Positions 15,860-24,106 of a stretch of 64,000 nt of DNA are shown here, piece by piece. This DNA is from CAZMYM01 sp964620325. Its GTDB lineage: Bacteria; Bipolaricaulota; Bipolaricaulia; UBA7950; UBA9294. The stretch covers positions 1 through 64,000 of the forward strand of contig CAZUIM010000013.1 of the NCBI GenBank assembly GCA_964620325.1, read 5' to 3'. The notes beneath the pieces were generated by a model. It made no database searches. It saw nothing but the letters and a program-made list of their open reading frames with translations, and was not told the origin of the DNA. A program made the position numbers and the translations under genes. Position 1 is the first letter of the stretch. The number at the start of each line of letters is the position of its first letter.

Positions 15860-17050
15860 ATGACAAAGGAAGGGCCGCTTCGCAGGGTTCAGGACGCCGC
15901 CGTCGACGGGAAGACGGTGCTCGTGCGCGTCGACTACAACGTGCCGCTAGAAGGCAGGACGATAACTGACGACACGAGGATCCGCGCCTCTCTCGCGACC
16001 CTCTCGACGCTGCTCGATGGAGGGGCGAAGGTTGTGCTGGCGACGCATCTCGGGCGCCCCGGCGGTGCGGTCGTTGAAGATCTCAGGCTCGATCCGGTGG
16101 CCGATCGTCTGAGCGACGTGATCGGGCGACAGGTGAAGAAGCTCGACGACTGCATCGGGGACGCGGTCGTCGATGCGATCGACGCCGGTCGATCGGGCGA
16201 CGTCTTCTTGCTCGAGAATCTGAGATTCCACGTCGGGGAAGAGGAGAATGACGGGACCTTCGCGCGGGCGCTGGCCGCACCGGCGGACGTGTTCGTCAAC
16301 GATGCGTTCGGCACCGTCCACCGATCACACGCCTCGACCCTCGGTGTGACGGAACATCTCCCCGCGTACGCCGGGCACCTGATGCAGACCGAAGTCGAGG
16401 CTCTCTCCCGCCTACTCGACGATCCAGTACGCCCGTACGTCGCAATCGTCGGCGGCAAGAAGGCCGGGAGCAAACTGGGAGCGTTGCGGGATCTGATCGA
16501 GCGGGTCGACCGGGTCCTCGTCGGTGGCGGCGTTGCCTACACGTTCCTGAAAGGCCTCGGGGCGTCGGTCGGCGAGTCGATCGTCGATCTGTCCCTGGTG
16601 GACGAGATCGGCGACGTGATGCACGCGGCGGAGGCCGAAGGAGTGGAGATCGTGCTCCCGATCGACGCGGTGCTCGCCCGCAGTCTCGAGCCGGGTGCGG
16701 AGACGAAGGTCGGCGATTCCCGGGCGATCCCCTCGGGGTGGGCCGGGTTCGACATCGGGCCGGAGACGGTCCGTCTGTTTCGCGGGAAGATCGAGGACGC
16801 TCGGACGCTCGTGTGGACCGGACCGATGGGAGCGTTCGAGGTTGAGGCGTTCGCCGACGGGACGGCCGGGGTTGCCGAGGCGGTCGCCGCGTCAAAGGCG
16901 TACAGCGTCATCGGAGGCGGGGAGACGGGGGATGCGGTGGCGAGAGCCGGCTTCGCCGACGCCGTCTCGTACATCTCGACGGGCGGAGGCGCTTGCCTCG
17001 CTCTCCTGCGAGGAAAGAGCCTTCCGGCGCTGGATGCGCTTCGTGGCTAG
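15860..17050 (+). CDS. pgk: phosphoglycerate kinase
   Basis: Transfers phosphate between 1,3-bisphosphoglycerate and ADP in glycolysis/gluconeogenesis. The 396-residue length is normal. Substrate and nucleotide motifs are present: VRVDYNVPL near residue 21, THLGRP near 60, LLENLRFHVGEE, NDAFGTVHRSHAS near 150, the hinge segment with VGGKKAGSKLGAL, and the C-terminal GGGETGDA and TGGGACLALL. The lysine-rich VGGKKAGSK replaces the more usual VLGGAKVSDK, a tolerated variant. The ATG at 15860 has AAAGGAGAG 10 nt upstream. No other glycolytic gene adjoins it except the phosphofructokinase stub 3.4 kb away. Confidence 0.97.
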   Translation: MTKEGPLRRVQDAAVDGKTVLVRVDYNVPLEGRTITDDTRIRASLATLSTLLDGGAKVVLATHLGRPGGAVVEDLRLDPVADRLSDVIGRQVKKLDDCIGDAVVDAIDAGRSGDVFLLENLRFHVGEEENDGTFARALAAPADVFVNDAFGTVHRSHASTLGVTEHLPAYAGHLMQTEVEALSRLLDDPVRPYVAIVGGKKAGSKLGALRDLIERVDRVLVGGGVAYTFLKGLGASVGESIVDLSLVDEIGDVMHAAEAEGVEIVLPIDAVLARSLEPGAETKVGDSRAIPSGWAGFDIGPETVRLFRGKIEDARTLVWTGPMGAFEVEAFADGTAGVAEAVAASKAYSVIGGGETGDAVARAGFADAVSYISTGGGACLALLRGKSLPALDALRG

Positions 17051-17051
17051 T

Positions 17052-17081
17052 TTGCCGGGCCCGATTCGCTCGTGCTATACT
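17052..17081 (+). promoter_or_regulatory. promoter of tRNA-Gly/uracil-DNA glycosylase
   Basis: -35 TTGCCG (17052-17057), 18-nt spacer, -10 TATACT (17076-17081). Transcription should start near 17088, 18 nt before the tRNA. Confidence 0.7.
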
Positions 17082-17105
17082 TCGCCGATTGAATCGGCAG
17101 ACTCT

Positions 17106-17177
17106 GCGGGCATAGCTCAGTGGTAGAGCATCAGCTTCCCAAGCTGAGGGTCGCGGGTTCGAGTCCCGTTGCCCGCT
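17106..17177 (+). tRNA. tRNA-Gly (anticodon CCC)
   Basis: Complete 72-nt cloverleaf. The acceptor strands GCGGGCA and TGCCCGC pair fully with discriminator T. The D-arm is GCTCAGTGGTAGAGC, the anticodon stem TCAGC/GCTGA encloses TTCCCAA (anticodon CCC at 17138-17140), and the T-arm is CGGG-TTCGAGT-CCCG. The 3' CCA is not encoded, so the tRNA nucleotidyltransferase must add it. Uracil-DNA glycosylase follows 50 nt downstream. Confidence 0.96.
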
Positions 17178-17227
17178 TTTGCCTTGCGCGTCGCGTGATC
17201 CGTGCGCGGCGTCGACGGGAGGCGACG

Positions 17228-17827
17228 ATGGATCGACCGACATCCCCCGATGCGCTCACACTCGATGCCCTCCGCCCTCGCGTCGAGAGCTGCGTCCTCT
17301 GTCCGCTGCACGAGACGAGAACGCACGTCGTCTTCGGTGAAGGGAGCGAGAACGCCGAAGTGATGTTCGTCGGCGAGGGACCCGGGGAAGTCGAGGACAA
17401 CACGGGGAGGCCGTTCGTCGGTCCGGCCGGACAGAAACTCGACGAGGTTCTCGCGTCGGTCGAGATCCGTCGGGAGGTCGTCTTCATCGGAAACGTCGTG
17501 AAGTGCCGGCCGCCGGGCAACCGCGTTCCATCGAAGGCCGAGATGGAGACCTGTTTCCCGTACTTGGAGGCGCAGATCGCGTTGATCCAGCCTTCGTTGA
17601 TCGTGACGCTGGGGAACACCTCGACGCAGTGGCTCATCCCCGATGTCCCGGGAATCACGAAGTCGCGAGGGACCTTCTACACGTGGCGTGGCGGAATCCA
17701 GGTCTTCCCGATGTTCCACCCGAGCTACCTGTTGAGATACCCGTCGCGCGAGAAGGGAAGCCCGAAGTACTTGACGTGGCAAGACATCCAGCGCGTGAAG
17801 GCCTGGATCGACGAGCGGAGCGGTTGA
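17228..17827 (+). CDS. type-4 (family 4) uracil-DNA glycosylase with Fe-S cluster
   Basis: Removes uracil from DNA formed by cytosine deamination. The 199-residue protein has the family-4 pattern: four cysteines (C22, C25, C93, C109) that bind a [4Fe-4S] cluster, the uracil-pocket motif GEGPGEVEDNTGRPFVGPAG near 49-68, and the C-terminal HPSYLLR motif. This class is best known from thermophiles and other lineages. The ATG at 17228 follows GGGAGGCGACG. It is probably co-transcribed with tRNA-Gly, and a 7-bp hairpin follows its stop. Confidence 0.95.
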   Translation: MDRPTSPDALTLDALRPRVESCVLCPLHETRTHVVFGEGSENAEVMFVGEGPGEVEDNTGRPFVGPAGQKLDEVLASVEIRREVVFIGNVVKCRPPGNRVPSKAEMETCFPYLEAQIALIQPSLIVTLGNTSTQWLIPDVPGITKSRGTFYTWRGGIQVFPMFHPSYLLRYPSREKGSPKYLTWQDIQRVKAWIDERSG

Positions 17828-17841
17828 CGGATGCGCCGATC

Positions 17842-17867
17842 GCCGACCGGAGTTCGTCACGGTCGGC
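17842..17867 (+). terminator. hairpin after uracil-DNA glycosylase
   Basis: GCCGACC (17842-17848) pairs with GGTCGGC (17861-17867) around a 12-nt loop, 14 nt past the stop. There is no uridine tract, so it is only a candidate. Confidence 0.5.
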
Positions 17868-17917
17868 TCGCGGTGCGAGTTCGGTAGGTGTGCGGGAACA
17901 ACCGTCTGAGTAAGGGT

Positions 17918-17946
17918 TTGACGTGTCTTGAGGGATCTCGTATAGT
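17918..17946 (+). promoter_or_regulatory. infB operon promoter
   Basis: -35 TTGACG (17918-17923), 17-nt spacer, -10 TATAGT (17941-17946). This gives infB its own promoter and a leader of about 44 nt. Confidence 0.8.
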
Positions 17947-17996
17947 CAGATCCTCGCTCGTCTTGCGAACTTCATCGAAACGAAAGGAATGAGGCG

Positions 17997-19754
17997 TTGG
18001 CGCGGAAACGGATCTACGAGATTGCCAAGGAGCTTGACACGACCAGCAAGGAGCTGGTCGCGAAGCTCGACGAGATGGGGATGCCCGGCCTGAAGGCGGC
18101 AAACTCAGTCGACGACGAGGAGTACGCGCTCATCGTTCGCCTGGTTCAAGACGAGGCGGCACCCGAATCTGAGGGGGAGGAGACGAAGGGGAAGGTCGGG
18201 ACCGAAGCGCCGCCTGCGAAGAGAGCGACTGCACCTCGGAAGGAGAGAGCTCGGACCGGGGAACCTCGCCCGCCGATCGTCTCCGTTCTCGGGCACATCG
18301 ACCACGGGAAGACGACGCTGCTCGACGCGATTCGCAAGTCGCACCTCGCCGGCCGTGAAGCCGGCGGCATCACTCAAGGGATCGCTGCGTACCAGGCCGA
18401 TCTCGGCGGTCGCCGAATCACCTTCATCGACACGCCGGGCCACAAGGCGTTCACGGGGATGCGTGCTCGCGGAGCTCAAGTGACCGACATTGCGATCCTC
18501 GTCGTCGCCGCCGACGACGGCGTGATGGCGCAGACGGTCGAAGCGATCGATCACATCAAGGCCGCGGGTGTTCCGATGATCGTGGCGGTCAACAAGATCG
18601 ACAAGACGAACGCGGACCTCGCGAAAGTGCTGAACGATCTCGCTCAGCACGGGCTGACCCCCGAGGCGTGGGGCGGCGACACGATCGTCGTCGAAGTCTC
18701 GGCCCTTCAGAATCGGAACATCGAGGATCTCTTGGAGATGATTCTCCTCGTTGCGGACATGGAGGATCTGCGAGCCGACGCCAACCGCCCTCTCGAGGGG
18801 GTGGTGATCGAGAGCCACCTCTCCTCCGGCCGCGGCCCGGTTGCCACGGCTGTCGTGAAGGATGGAACGCTGCGAGAGAAGGAGTGGGCCGTCGCCGGAT
18901 CCACGTTCGGACGCATCAAGGCACTGATGGACGGCAGCGGGAATCGCGTCGCGGAGGCGCACCCCGGAGAGGCGGTAGAGATTCTCGGGTTCAACGAGGT
19001 CCCGCCGGTGGGGGCCGAGATCTCGGTCGTCAAGGATCAGGCGGAGGCCCGACGCGCTGCAGCGACCGAACCTGAAGAGAGGCGGGCGAAGCCGGAGGCA
19101 CGCCCGATGACCCTCGAGGAGTTCTTCGGAGAGACCGAAGAGGTCCACAAGGTGCAGTTGATTCTGAAGGCGGCGACCTCCGGGGCACTCGAGGCCGCAA
19201 AGCGAGAGATCGGCGCTCTCGAGACGGAGGAGATCGAGATCGAGATCCTGCTGTCGGGCGTCGGGGGGATCTCAGAGAGCGACGTCATCCTCGCGTCCAC
19301 CGTCGAAGGCGACTGCCCGGTGATCGGGTTCGGCGTCAAGGCGGACGCCAAGGCGACCAAGGTCGCGGATCGCGTAGGGATCTCCATTCTGACTTACGAG
19401 ATCATCTACGAGCTCGTCGACGAGTTGGAGCGCATCCTGAAGCGGACGCTCGGACCCGAGTACGTCGAGATCCAGCTCGGGGTCGCCGAAGTCAGGGACA
19501 CGTTCAAGATTCCGAGCGGGATTGTCGCCGGATGTGCGGTCACGGAAGGGCGCATCGCACGAAACGGGAAGGTTCGCGTCGTTCGGGATGGCGATGAGGT
19601 TTTCGTCGGAGAGATCGCCTCGTTGCGGCGGTTCGAAGACGACGTGCGCGAGGTCGAATCCGGCCGAGAGTGCGGGATCCGGGTTCGCGACTTCGATGAC
19701 GTACAAGTCGGGGACCGCTTGATCATCTTCCGGATGGAAGAGGTTGAGTCCTGA
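17997..19754 (+). CDS. infB: translation initiation factor IF-2
   Basis: GTPase that brings fMet-tRNA to the 30S subunit and promotes subunit joining. At 585 residues it is a short form: an IF2-N helical domain (residues 1-55), a brief charged linker, then the G domain with GHIDHGKTT (99-107), DTPGHKAF and NKID, followed by domains II to IV. The N-terminal region is much shorter than the long enterobacterial form. The start is TTG 17997 (AAAGGAATGAGGCG upstream); the nearby ATG at 17989 is out of frame. It heads infB-ylxP-rbfA; the usual upstream partners rimP and nusA are not here. Confidence 0.97.
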   Translation: MARKRIYEIAKELDTTSKELVAKLDEMGMPGLKAANSVDDEEYALIVRLVQDEAAPESEGEETKGKVGTEAPPAKRATAPRKERARTGEPRPPIVSVLGHIDHGKTTLLDAIRKSHLAGREAGGITQGIAAYQADLGGRRITFIDTPGHKAFTGMRARGAQVTDIAILVVAADDGVMAQTVEAIDHIKAAGVPMIVAVNKIDKTNADLAKVLNDLAQHGLTPEAWGGDTIVVEVSALQNRNIEDLLEMILLVADMEDLRADANRPLEGVVIESHLSSGRGPVATAVVKDGTLREKEWAVAGSTFGRIKALMDGSGNRVAEAHPGEAVEILGFNEVPPVGAEISVVKDQAEARRAAATEPEERRAKPEARPMTLEEFFGETEEVHKVQLILKAATSGALEAAKREIGALETEEIEIEILLSGVGGISESDVILASTVEGDCPVIGFGVKADAKATKVADRVGISILTYEIIYELVDELERILKRTLGPEYVEIQLGVAEVRDTFKIPSGIVAGCAVTEGRIARNGKVRVVRDGDEVFVGEIASLRRFEDDVREVESGRECGIRVRDFDDVQVGDRLIIFRMEEVES

Positions 19755-19765
19755 CCGAAGGCGAC

Positions 19766-20050
19766 ATGAAGGCGGGCTTGCTCACCCTTTCGTTTCGGCT
19801 CTACGCAGTCGACTCGCTCAAAGCGAGGAGGTCGATCGTCAAGCGTATCCTCGCGGAGATTCAGCGCATGGGGCCCGCGTTCGCCGTCTGCGAGGTCCCC
19901 GGAGACGGGGACCTCCTCGATCTCACGGTTCGGATCGCCCATCTTTCGACAGACGTGCGGTTCACCGATGGAAACCTCCGGCGGGTCGCCGAACGGTTTG
20001 AACACAAGCCCGACTACGAAGTGATCGAGTCGGCGATCGAGATCCTGTGA
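19766..20050 (+). CDS. YlxP/DUF503 family protein
   Basis: A 94-residue protein of the DUF503 family, characteristic of infB-rbfA operons in many Gram-positive and other bacteria (YlxP in Bacillus). The conserved start is KAGLLTLSFRLYAVDSLKARRSIVKRIL, then a ferredoxin-like beta-alpha-beta layout (FAVCEVPGDGDLLDLTVRIAHLS). Its molecular role is not established; an accessory role in translation or ribosome assembly is inferred from context. The ATG at 19766 is 11 nt after infB, and its stop overlaps the rbfA start, so expression is coupled. Confidence 0.9.
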   Translation: MKAGLLTLSFRLYAVDSLKARRSIVKRILAEIQRMGPAFAVCEVPGDGDLLDLTVRIAHLSTDVRFTDGNLRRVAERFEHKPDYEVIESAIEIL

Positions 20051-20433
20051 GTCGTAGAAAGCGGGCGCGTCTCCGCGAAGACCTTCAACGTGAACTGGCG
20101 GCGATCGTCGAATTCGAGAGTCGCGATCCGATCGTTCGGGATGCGTTCCCGACGGTCATGGACGTTCAGCTGTCGTCGGATGCACGCTACGCGCGGGTCT
20201 TCGTCGCCGTCGGATCGGCGGTCGACAAGGCGGAGTTCCTCCGAGCGCTCGAACACGATCGAGGGTACTACCGGAGCGCCCTCGCCGGGCGGCTCGATCT
20301 GCGGCATACGCCGGAGCTTCGGTTCGAGATCGACGAGACGGTCGAGCGGGCGATGCACCTGGAAGAGGTCCTCCGGCACGACGATCTGTCGGCCGACGAC
20401 GAAACCGAGCGCGAGGATCAGTCGAATGCGTAG
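20047..20433 (+). CDS. rbfA: ribosome-binding factor A
   Basis: A KH-type protein that binds the 30S subunit during maturation of 16S rRNA. The 128 residues show the family's N-terminal RARLREDLQRELAAIV, followed by DPIVRDAFPTVMDVQLSSDARYARVFVAV, which forms the central sheet, and RHTPELRFEIDETVERAMHLEEVL, a hallmark of the C-terminal half. An acidic tail (ADDETEREDQ) follows. The start GTG overlaps the ylxP stop as GTGA. The operon ends here, 22 bp from a convergent lipoprotein gene. Confidence 0.93.
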   Translation: MSRRKRARLREDLQRELAAIVEFESRDPIVRDAFPTVMDVQLSSDARYARVFVAVGSAVDKAEFLRALEHDRGYYRSALAGRLDLRHTPELRFEIDETVERAMHLEEVLRHDDLSADDETEREDQSNA

Positions 20434-20455
20434 TTCCGACCTGCGCTCTCGCTCC

Positions 20456-20809
20456 CTATGGATCGACCGAGATCGTCTCCGTATCCGTGTCAGTCGCGCC
20501 GAGATTGTCGGTGACGGTCAGCGTGACCGTGAACGTTTCCGGATCGGTCTGGACGGTGTACTGATGGGAGAGCGTGACGACGCCGGAGGCGCTCTGGCCG
20601 TCACCGAGATCCCAGAAGTACGCCTCGATCGTGCCATCCGGATCGTGCGAGGCTGACGCGTCGAGGTCGACGGTCAGCGGGGACGTTCCGGTGGTCGGAT
20701 TGGCGATGAAGCTGGCGATGGGGTCGAGGTTTCCGAGGTAGAAACTGCACGCTGCGAGAACGGCGATCGCGGCGACCACGAGGGAGAACAGACCGCCTCG
20801 TCTCTTCAT
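20456..20809 (-). CDS. PKD-domain lipoprotein
   Basis: A 117-residue exported lipoprotein. The signal peptide runs from MKRRGG through a hydrophobic stretch to the lipobox LAAC-S, so Cys22 is the expected lipidation site. The remainder is one PKD (immunoglobulin-like) domain: PIASFIANPTTGTSPLTVDLDASAS, then DGTIEAYFWDLGDG near residue 65, a nearly diagnostic PKD signature. Such domains mediate protein or carbohydrate contacts at the surface. The ATG at 20809 has AAAGGAGG 5 nt upstream. It is divergent from the tRNA nucleotidyltransferase gene and not part of an operon. Confidence 0.87.
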   Translation of the reverse strand: MKRRGGLFSLVVAAIAVLAACSFYLGNLDPIASFIANPTTGTSPLTVDLDASASHDPDGTIEAYFWDLGDGQSASGVVTLSHQYTVQTDPETFTVTLTVTDNLGATDTDTETISVDP

Positions 20810-20914
20810 GGGTCCTCCTTTCGCATGCAATCCGCGAGATACTTCCCATCATAGGCAGTGGCATGCGGTTCGCCAAACGTCGGGAGAAGCGATCGATCCC
20901 GACGAGGGATCGAG

Positions 20915-20920
20915 TATAGT
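20915..20920 (+). promoter_or_regulatory. -10 box of the tRNA nucleotidyltransferase gene
   Basis: TATAGT ends 7 nt before GTG 20928 and 10 nt before ATG 20931, so the transcript should begin at or next to the start codon. I see no good -35. Confidence 0.6.
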
Positions 20921-20930
20921 CAACGCCGTG

Positions 20931-22385
20931 ATGAAGCCCGAGCAGATCGACGTTCAGAGCCTGTTCAAGGAACACCCGTTCGCTCGAGTCCTCCTTCGGC
21001 GACTCGGCCAGGCGGGGCATCGGGCGTTCCTGATCGGCGGCGTTGTGCGCGACGGGGTACAGCGTGAGCTCGGTCGAGACGTCGCCTACCCTCCGGCCGA
21101 TGTCGACATCGCGACGTCGGCCGCGCCGAGCGAAATCCGGAAGGTCTTCGCCGGTCGGCCGATCGTCGGTGTCGGCGAGGACTTCGGCGTTCTCGTCGTG
21201 GTCGGTCCGACGGGACGATCGTACGAGGTCGCCTCGTTCCGGGTCGAAGGAGAGTACGACGGGCGCTGGCCGGGCCGGGTCGATCTGGTTCGGGACCTGG
21301 AGAGCGACGTCCGGCGTCGAGACCTGACGATCAACGGGTTGGCGGCGACCGAGACCGGCGAGGTGATCGATCATGTTGGCGGGATTGACGATCTGATCGC
21401 GCGCCGTGTGCGGGCGATCGGCAACGCCGAGTCCCGCTTCCGCGAGGACCATCTTCGCATGCTTCGGGCGGTCCGCTTCGTATGCCAGATCGACGGGCGA
21501 CTCGACGAGGAGACGGCGTTGGCGATTCGCGCAGGTGCGCTGCGGATCCTTGCCGTCTCCAAGGAGAGGATTCGCGACGAAATCCTCCGGACGCTCGCAA
21601 CCTCGCGTGCTGCGTCAGGCGTTTTGCTGCTCGATCAGCTCGGGCTGCTCGAGCTGATCCTACCCGAGCTGGCGGCGACGAAGGGGGTGGCGCAGCCCGA
21701 GGTCTACCACCCGGAAGGGGACGTCTTCGTCCACACGCTGAAGGCGGTGGAGATGGCCGATCGCTTCGTCGAAGATCCGATCGTGAAACTCGCCGTGCTT
21801 CTTCACGACGTCGCGAAGCCGATCGCGTTGGAGCGAAGCGGCGGCGTGAACATGGGCGGGCATTCCGCGATCGGGGCGCGAGTCGTTCGCAAGATCGGAG
21901 AGCGGTTTCGGCTCAGCCGCGAGGAGATCGGGCGGCTCGCGTTTCTGGTGAAGAACCACATGCGGATCGCTGCTCTCCCCGAAATGGGGCGGGGAAAGCA
22001 GGTCCGCTTCCTCAGCGCGGGGGAGCGGCCCGACGAGGAGTCGCTCGCCGCCCGATTCCCCTTCTTCTTCGAGCTCCTCCAGGTTCTCATTGCGGACTGT
22101 GAGGCGAGTGCGCACCGCTCGTCCGGATGGGGTCCGGTTCTTCGCGAAACCCTGCGGGTCATCGAGCACATCGACCGCGTCTGCGGGATGAAGCGAGCCC
22201 GCGCGTTGATCGACGGGAATGCGCTGATCGACCTCGGCCTTCCCCCGGGGCCTCGCTTGGGTCGGATTCTGACTGCGTTGCACGACCGGATCCTCGCCGG
22301 TGAGATCACTTCGCGCGATCAGGCGATCGAAGCGGCTCGTATCGCGATCGCCGCCGCGCTCCGAAGGAAGAACGGCGGCGACTGA
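20931..22385 (+). CDS. cca: CCA-adding/poly(A) polymerase-family tRNA nucleotidyltransferase with HD domain
   Basis: Adds or repairs the 3' CCA of tRNA; class II nucleotidyltransferase, 484 residues. The head domain has LIGGVVRDGVQRELGRDV followed by PADVDIATSA, the catalytic two-Asp motif, then RRRDLTINGLA and the RNA-binding neck (RFREDHLRMLRAVRF). The C-terminal half has an HD phosphohydrolase domain, VKLAVLLHDVAKP, near residues 284-296, as in many bacterial enzymes. Poly(A) polymerase activity is possible, but both tRNA genes here lack encoded CCA, so CCA addition is needed. ATG 20931 (or GTG 20928) is chosen because a -10 box lies immediately upstream; no ribosome site is present. Confidence 0.9.
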   Translation: MKPEQIDVQSLFKEHPFARVLLRRLGQAGHRAFLIGGVVRDGVQRELGRDVAYPPADVDIATSAAPSEIRKVFAGRPIVGVGEDFGVLVVVGPTGRSYEVASFRVEGEYDGRWPGRVDLVRDLESDVRRRDLTINGLAATETGEVIDHVGGIDDLIARRVRAIGNAESRFREDHLRMLRAVRFVCQIDGRLDEETALAIRAGALRILAVSKERIRDEILRTLATSRAASGVLLLDQLGLLELILPELAATKGVAQPEVYHPEGDVFVHTLKAVEMADRFVEDPIVKLAVLLHDVAKPIALERSGGVNMGGHSAIGARVVRKIGERFRLSREEIGRLAFLVKNHMRIAALPEMGRGKQVRFLSAGERPDEESLAARFPFFFELLQVLIADCEASAHRSSGWGPVLRETLRVIEHIDRVCGMKRARALIDGNALIDLGLPPGPRLGRILTALHDRILAGEITSRDQAIEAARIAIAAALRRKNGGD

Positions 22386-22392
22386 GGGGACA

Positions 22393-22411
22393 CGCGCCCT
22401 CGCTGCGGGCG
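22393..22411 (+). terminator. hairpin after the tRNA nucleotidyltransferase gene
   Basis: GCGCCC and GGGCGC pair around a 7-nt loop 8 nt after the stop; no uridine run. It is a candidate terminator in the 94-bp gap before the HerA-like gene. Confidence 0.45.
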
Positions 22412-22479
22412 CTCGAGCCGGGGTAGTCTTCGGCGGAGCGCGGGAACGGGGAGTCCCGACGGCTCGCCTCCGATCAGCC

Positions 22480-24021
22480 ATGGGTACTGCACTCAACATC
22501 AGTCAAGATCTGAACCTCGAGCTCGAGGAGATCATCGGTCAGTGCATCGCCATCCTCGGCATCCGCGGATCGGGGAAGTCGAACACGGCCGGCGTGATCT
22601 TCGAGGAACTCCTGCGGAACAACTACCCGATGTCGATCGTCGATATCGAGGGCGAGTACTTCGGTCTGAAAGAGAGTTACGAGGTTCTCGTCGTCGGGAC
22701 GGGGGACGGAGTCGAGATCGAAATCGACGCCGACAGCGCCGGCGAGATCGCTCAGGTGAGCATGGAGCAGAACGTGCCGGTGGTGCTCGATCTGAGCGGA
22801 TTCCTCTCTGACGAGCGGACCGAGCTTCTCAAAGCGTACTTATCGAGTCTGTGGAATCTTGCCGGGCAGCTTCGCCGACCGTACATCATCGGGATCGAAG
22901 AAGCACACGAATTCATCCCCCAGGGTGTCAAGACGGAGCTGAAGGAGCTGATCGCTCGCATCGCGTTGCGGGGGCGAAAGCGGGGGCTCGGCGGGATCAT
23001 CGTCTCTCAGCGGAGTGCGAAGGTCGACAAAGACGTTCTCAGTCAGGCGGGGATCCTGTTCCTTCACCGGGTCGTCCACGAGGTCGACATGCGCGTCTAC
23101 GGTGAGCTCCTTCCGTGGCGAAAGAGCGAGGTGAAGGAGATCATCGGCTCGCTCGACACGGGGGATTGCATTTACATCAACGGGGAAGCGACGTTGCCGA
23201 TCTATGTCCGGGAGCGGGCGACGTTCCACGCGGGGTTCACACCATCGTTGGAGGCGGTTGCTCCTCCCGAATTGAAGCAAGTCAGTGCTTCGATCATCGA
23301 AGCGATCGAGCGGGCGCGATCCGGAAAGCGAAAGAAGTCGCAGGTCGAGGAACTCACGGGGCGCATCGAAGAGCTGGAAAACCAACTGGTCGAGCGCGAC
23401 CGCACGATCTCCGAACTCGAAGACGTCGCCCGGACTCTCGGGTACATCCGGCTTGAGGTTCCAGAGCGCCCGGGGCGTGCGCTGTTCGTGAACGAGCGCG
23501 AGCGAGACCGAGAGTCGGGTGATGAGGGGACCGCTCCGTCTGCGGCCGACGGCCTCCGCGCGCTCGCTCGTCCGCGGCGTCAAGGTGGTGAAGAGGGGGG
23601 CGGCTCGACCGTGATCGACATCGCTGGCGACGTGGAACCGGAAGGCAAGTCGGTCCCGAAGGGCCTTCCGCCGGCGGTGCTTCATCATATCGAACGTGTC
23701 GTCTCCAGAGTCGAGAGGAAGGACATCCTCCAGCGCCGGTTGCTCGCCTTCCTCGTCGGGCGGGCTCCGGGGATGTACACGGTCGATCAACTCGCGGCGT
23801 GGACGCGGTGCGCGAAAGGCTTGATCGAGGACGAGCCTCCTCGCGACTTCATCGACGAGGGGCTGATCGCCAGAGAGCGCCGGACCGACGGCTTGCGCTA
23901 TCGCAGCAATGTGAAGTCCTTCGTGAAGCGGGAGTTCGGCATCTACCAGCCGGACATCGGCGAGGACGGGCTGCACTGCGTCACGCAGCACTTGCGGCGA
24001 CGGCTCGCCGCCGTTGCGTAG
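22480..24021 (+). CDS. HerA-like (DUF87) ATPase with coiled coil and C-terminal winged-helix-like region
   Basis: A 513-residue protein. Residues about 15-280 are a HerA/FtsK-type motor domain: Walker A GIRGSGKSN at 27-35, Walker B region YIIGIEEAHEFIP near 140, and RGRKRGLGGIIVSQR, containing the usual arginine and sensor residues. Residues about 285-330 (SQVEELTGRIEELENQLVERD) are a coiled coil. After a low-complexity linker, residues about 395-510 look like a winged-helix or similar DNA-binding region (ILQRRLLAFLVGRAPGMYTVDQLAAWTR). HerA partners such as NurA are absent nearby. A role in DNA end processing, translocation or chromosome handling is inferred. ATG 22480 lacks a clear ribosome site; the frame is open further upstream. 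Confidence 0.85.
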   Translation: MGTALNISQDLNLELEEIIGQCIAILGIRGSGKSNTAGVIFEELLRNNYPMSIVDIEGEYFGLKESYEVLVVGTGDGVEIEIDADSAGEIAQVSMEQNVPVVLDLSGFLSDERTELLKAYLSSLWNLAGQLRRPYIIGIEEAHEFIPQGVKTELKELIARIALRGRKRGLGGIIVSQRSAKVDKDVLSQAGILFLHRVVHEVDMRVYGELLPWRKSEVKEIIGSLDTGDCIYINGEATLPIYVRERATFHAGFTPSLEAVAPPELKQVSASIIEAIERARSGKRKKSQVEELTGRIEELENQLVERDRTISELEDVARTLGYIRLEVPERPGRALFVNERERDRESGDEGTAPSAADGLRALARPRRQGGEEGGGSTVIDIAGDVEPEGKSVPKGLPPAVLHHIERVVSRVERKDILQRRLLAFLVGRAPGMYTVDQLAAWTRCAKGLIEDEPPRDFIDEGLIARERRTDGLRYRSNVKSFVKREFGIYQPDIGEDGLHCVTQHLRRRLAAVA

Positions 24022-24058
24022 GAGCGCGTCCGGCGGCGAGCTTCTCGTTTCGCGAGGA

Positions 24059-24087
24059 TTGACCGGTTTCCCCTTTTCTGCTACAAT
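24059..24087 (+). promoter_or_regulatory. hpf promoter
   Basis: -35 TTGACC (24059-24064), 17-nt spacer, -10 TACAAT (24082-24087), one of the strongest matches in the window. The leader is about 13 nt and holds GGAAGGGG. Confidence 0.88.
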
Positions 24088-24106
24088 TTCGCCGGAAGGG
24101 GTCTGG

